Source: an uncultured Neisseria sp. | Lineage (GTDB): Bacteria; Pseudomonadota; Gammaproteobacteria; Burkholderiales; Neisseriaceae | Reading direction: 5' to 3' | DNA: 7,001 bases | Assembly: GCA_927911515.1 (NCBI GenBank) | Contig: CAKMQH010000269.1 | Coordinates: 1 to 7,001 of the forward strand | Part shown: positions 5,531-7,001 of the stretch, piece after piece | Layout of the letters: every line of letters starts with the position of its first letter | Numbering within the stretch: the stretch's first letter is position 1 | Translations under genes and position numbers: made by a program | Notes under the pieces: generated by a model | Seen by the model: only the letters and a program-made list of their open reading frames with translations | Databases searched by the model: none | Told to the model about the DNA's origin: nothing

Positions 5531-6649
5531 TTAGAATTTATATTCCACCTGACCGCGCAAGACGTTTACGTCTTGTTTACTGGTGCCGGCAGTCGGGGTA
5601 ACTTGTTTACCCGCCAGGTAGAAACCTGATACTTTCCAGTTTTTCCAAGGAATATAAGTTGCGCCGATTTGTACGCCTTGTACGTTTTTGCTGTAATCCT
5701 CGGCCGAAGATACACCCGAAAGTGCGCCGACTCTTCGGTAGTTCAGGAAGGCATCGTAGGAATTGCGGACTTTCCAGTCGGCGAGTTTGTAGCGGACTTC
5801 AGTGAACACGCCGTCGTTTTTGATTTTTTGTCCTGCGTCGTTATAAGCTTTGATGTTAGACTTGCTGACCGCCGCCATCCAACGCCAATCGTCGTTGAAT
5901 TTAACATCCGTGCCGATTTCGCCGAAGACGGAATTTTTCTTCGTGCCGCGTACGTCTATGTCTTTCATGTAGCTGACGGTTGCGCCGACGTTGATGTGTT
6001 CGTTAATCGGCAGGCTGCTTTGAATGGCGGCGAAGTGTTTGCGGCGGCCGCCTATGCCCCATGCGTTGTCGTTGAGGTTGCCGGTAAAGCGGCCTGCGTA
6101 AATTTTGGTGGGCAGGGTTTTGTTGTCAAAGAAGATCTCGCCGCCGGTTACTGCGGTATCCCAAACGCGACCGTAGGAAGAGAATGCGCCGAATTTACCT
6201 GCGCGGGCTTTGATGCCTTCGGTAATCGTGCCTTCGACGTAGAGTTTATTTACCGGAACATCGTGGTCGCCGTTGAATTTACCGGTTTTCAAGTCGATGT
6301 TGGGTTCGATTTGGGTAACCAGTTTCCAATCTTTATAAAGCTTGGCACGCAACCAGAATTCGGCGTTGAAATTGGTGTTGGAGGCTTCGGGTGTGGGATT
6401 GGTGCTGCTGTTGTTGGCATTGATGTCTTTGGTGTCGGCACGGACGCGGAATGAGCCGTTTACAGTCAGCAAATCGTTGAAAATACTGATTTTGTCTTCG
6501 TCTTTGCGGATGATGCTGCCTGAATTGACGTAATCGCTTGTCGTCGCCAATGCGGCGGCATCGCGCTCAGCGTCGGCAGTTTCTGCAAAGGCAAAAGGTG
6601 ATGCTGCCAAGGCAGCGCATACAACGGCAAAGTTTTTTTGGATGTTCAT
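5531..6649 (-). CDS. Outer-membrane beta-barrel porin-like protein
   Basis: The 372-residue product begins with a clear Sec signal peptide: MNIQKN, a hydrophobic stretch, and an AFA|ET cleavage site after residue 22. The mature part is rich in alternating polar and hydrophobic stretches with aromatic residues, such as FNAEFWLRAKLY and WKVSGFYLAGK. It ends with VEYKF; a terminal phenylalanine is the usual outer-membrane assembly signal read by the BAM complex. No lipobox is present. These traits indicate a beta-barrel channel or porin; substrate and family name cannot be read from the sequence. It does not look like PorA, PorB or Opa. GGAG lies 6 nt before the ATG (6656-6659, as CTCC on the + strand), which fixes the start. 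The gene stands alone and converges on uup. An AT-rich palindrome and a CREE lie directly upstream and may shape its expression. Confidence 0.78.
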   Translation of the reverse strand: MNIQKNFAVVCAALAASPFAFAETADAERDAAALATTSDYVNSGSIIRKDEDKISIFNDLLTVNGSFRVRADTKDINANNSSTNPTPEASNTNFNAEFWLRAKLYKDWKLVTQIEPNIDLKTGKFNGDHDVPVNKLYVEGTITEGIKARAGKFGAFSSYGRVWDTAVTGGEIFFDNKTLPTKIYAGRFTGNLNDNAWGIGGRRKHFAAIQSSLPINEHINVGATVSYMKDIDVRGTKKNSVFGEIGTDVKFNDDWRWMAAVSKSNIKAYNDAGQKIKNDGVFTEVRYKLADWKVRNSYDAFLNYRRVGALSGVSSAEDYSKNVQGVQIGATYIPWKNWKVSGFYLAGKQVTPTAGTSKQDVNVLRGQVEYKF

Positions 6650-6690
6650 GCCAAGCTCCGATTGAGTAGTAAAAGGTATTTTTAATAAAA

Positions 6691-6720
6691 AAATTCCTAA
6701 TCAATATTTGTTAGGAATTT
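6691..6720 (-). promoter_or_regulatory. AT-rich palindrome upstream of the porin gene
   Basis: Perfect 10-bp arms (6691-6700 and 6711-6720) flank a 10-nt spacer. Read on the minus strand the hairpin is followed by seven T (through 6688), so it has the form of a weak intrinsic terminator or attenuator about 40 nt before the start codon. It could equally be a protein-binding operator. Its outer edge abuts the first base of the CREE. Confidence 0.5.
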
Positions 6721-6749
6721 ATAGTGGATTAAAATTTAAATCAGGACAA
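6718..6749 (-). promoter_or_regulatory. Possible CREE-borne promoter toward the porin gene
   Basis: On the minus strand TTGTCC (6744-6749) and TATAAA (6718-6723) are spaced 20 bp apart. This is the same CREE end that makes the trpE promoter, but two bases longer and with flanking AA instead of AT, so it should be weaker. Transcription would start inside the palindrome at about 6711. Confidence 0.35.
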
Positions 6750-6827
6750 GGCGACGAAGCCGCAGACAGTACAGATAGTACGGCAAGGCGAGGCAATACC
6801 GTACTGGTTTAAAGTTAATCCACTATA
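6720..6827. repeat. Internally deleted Correia element (CREE)
   Basis: The 108-bp element has TATAGTGG at 6720-6727 and CCACTATA at 6820-6827. It lacks the central segment of about 50 bp that the full-length copy at 844-998 carries; this short class is common in Neisseria. Relative to the full-length copy it lies in the opposite orientation. It separates the porin upstream region from a short DUS-bearing stretch. Confidence 0.93.
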
Positions 6828-6942
6828 CTAATTTTTGTAATCGAATGGCTTCAATCCTATGAAAGACGGCACAACCCGTCAAGAAGATTTAGAGTATTAT
6901 GCTTAATTCCAAACGCTGATTTTGACGCATATCAATAGAAAA

Positions 6943-6954
6943 AGGTCGTCTGAA
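6943..6954 (+). repeat. DNA uptake sequence
   Basis: A perfect 12-mer AGGTCGTCTGAA stands unpaired in the gene-free stretch 6828-6967. The rest of that stretch holds only a short open frame (6841-6906) that I cannot assign. Confidence 0.9.
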
Positions 6955-6967
6955 AACTTCCGGCAGT

Positions 6968-7001
6968 TGAACTGGTCCCCAAATCTTGGACACTCATAAA
7001 A
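6968..7001 (+). mobile_element. Possible left terminal repeat of an IS3-family (IS150-like) element, cut by the window edge
   Basis: TGAACTGGTCCCC followed by AAATCTTGGACA resembles the left ends of IS150-subgroup elements, which start TG and run through an ACTG, CCCC, AAA, TTGGACA pattern. The transposase would start to the right, outside the window. This rests on pattern memory only, with no second end to confirm it. Confidence 0.4.

Noticed and set aside
5669..6454. A 261-codon open frame on the + strand
   Set aside because: It is antisense to the porin-like gene, which has a signal peptide, a ribosome site and a proper C-terminus. The antisense protein is low in sense composition and has no ribosome site.

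Overview
The window looks like chromosome of a commensal Neisseria. It holds twelve copies of the 10-mer GTCGTCTGAA, eight of them as the full 12-mer AGGTCGTCTGAA. This is the DNA-uptake-sequence dialect of the mucosa/subflava/sicca-type commensals rather than the GCCGTCTGAA dialect of meningococcus and gonococcus. It also holds Correia repeat enclosed elements (CREEs), which are typical of Neisseria. The species cannot be fixed from the sequence alone.

Layout. Positions 1-330 carry a CREE end fragment, a DUS-pair terminator, a promoter-like site and a long bipartite stem-loop that would lie in the leader of a small four-helix membrane protein gene (331-825). A terminator and a full-length CREE (844-998) separate this gene from trpE (1059-2533, anthranilate synthase component I). 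The CREE end facing trpE forms a good sigma70-type promoter with the flanking bases. An inverted DUS pair separates trpE from kptA (2597-3178, RNA 2'-phosphotransferase). After a terminator and an AT-rich spacer comes uup (3465-5362, ABC-F ATPase). A bidirectional terminator at 5471-5501 then serves both uup and a convergent outer-membrane porin-like gene on the minus strand (5531-6649). Upstream of the porin start lie an AT-rich palindrome, an internally deleted CREE (6720-6827), a DUS, and what may be the left end of an IS3-family element running out of the window.

The most important observation concerns gene integrity. trpE and uup each carry one frameshift in a short A run: AAAA where the family sequence needs AAAAA. 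In both cases the rest of the conserved protein continues undamaged in another frame. The small membrane gene has an A7 run after which its frame reads straight through its own terminator and a DUS, and one base more or less would stop it before the terminator. Three A-run anomalies in 7 kb suggest either a systematic sequencing or consensus error, or very recent mutation. If real, they would remove tryptophan synthesis and Uup function.

The genes do not form one pathway: a biosynthetic enzyme, an RNA-end processing enzyme, a ribosome-associated ATPase and an envelope protein sit side by side. I see no new multi-gene system here. The least explained features are the bipartite leader hairpin (212-289) and the two CREEs whose same end points at a neighbouring gene.
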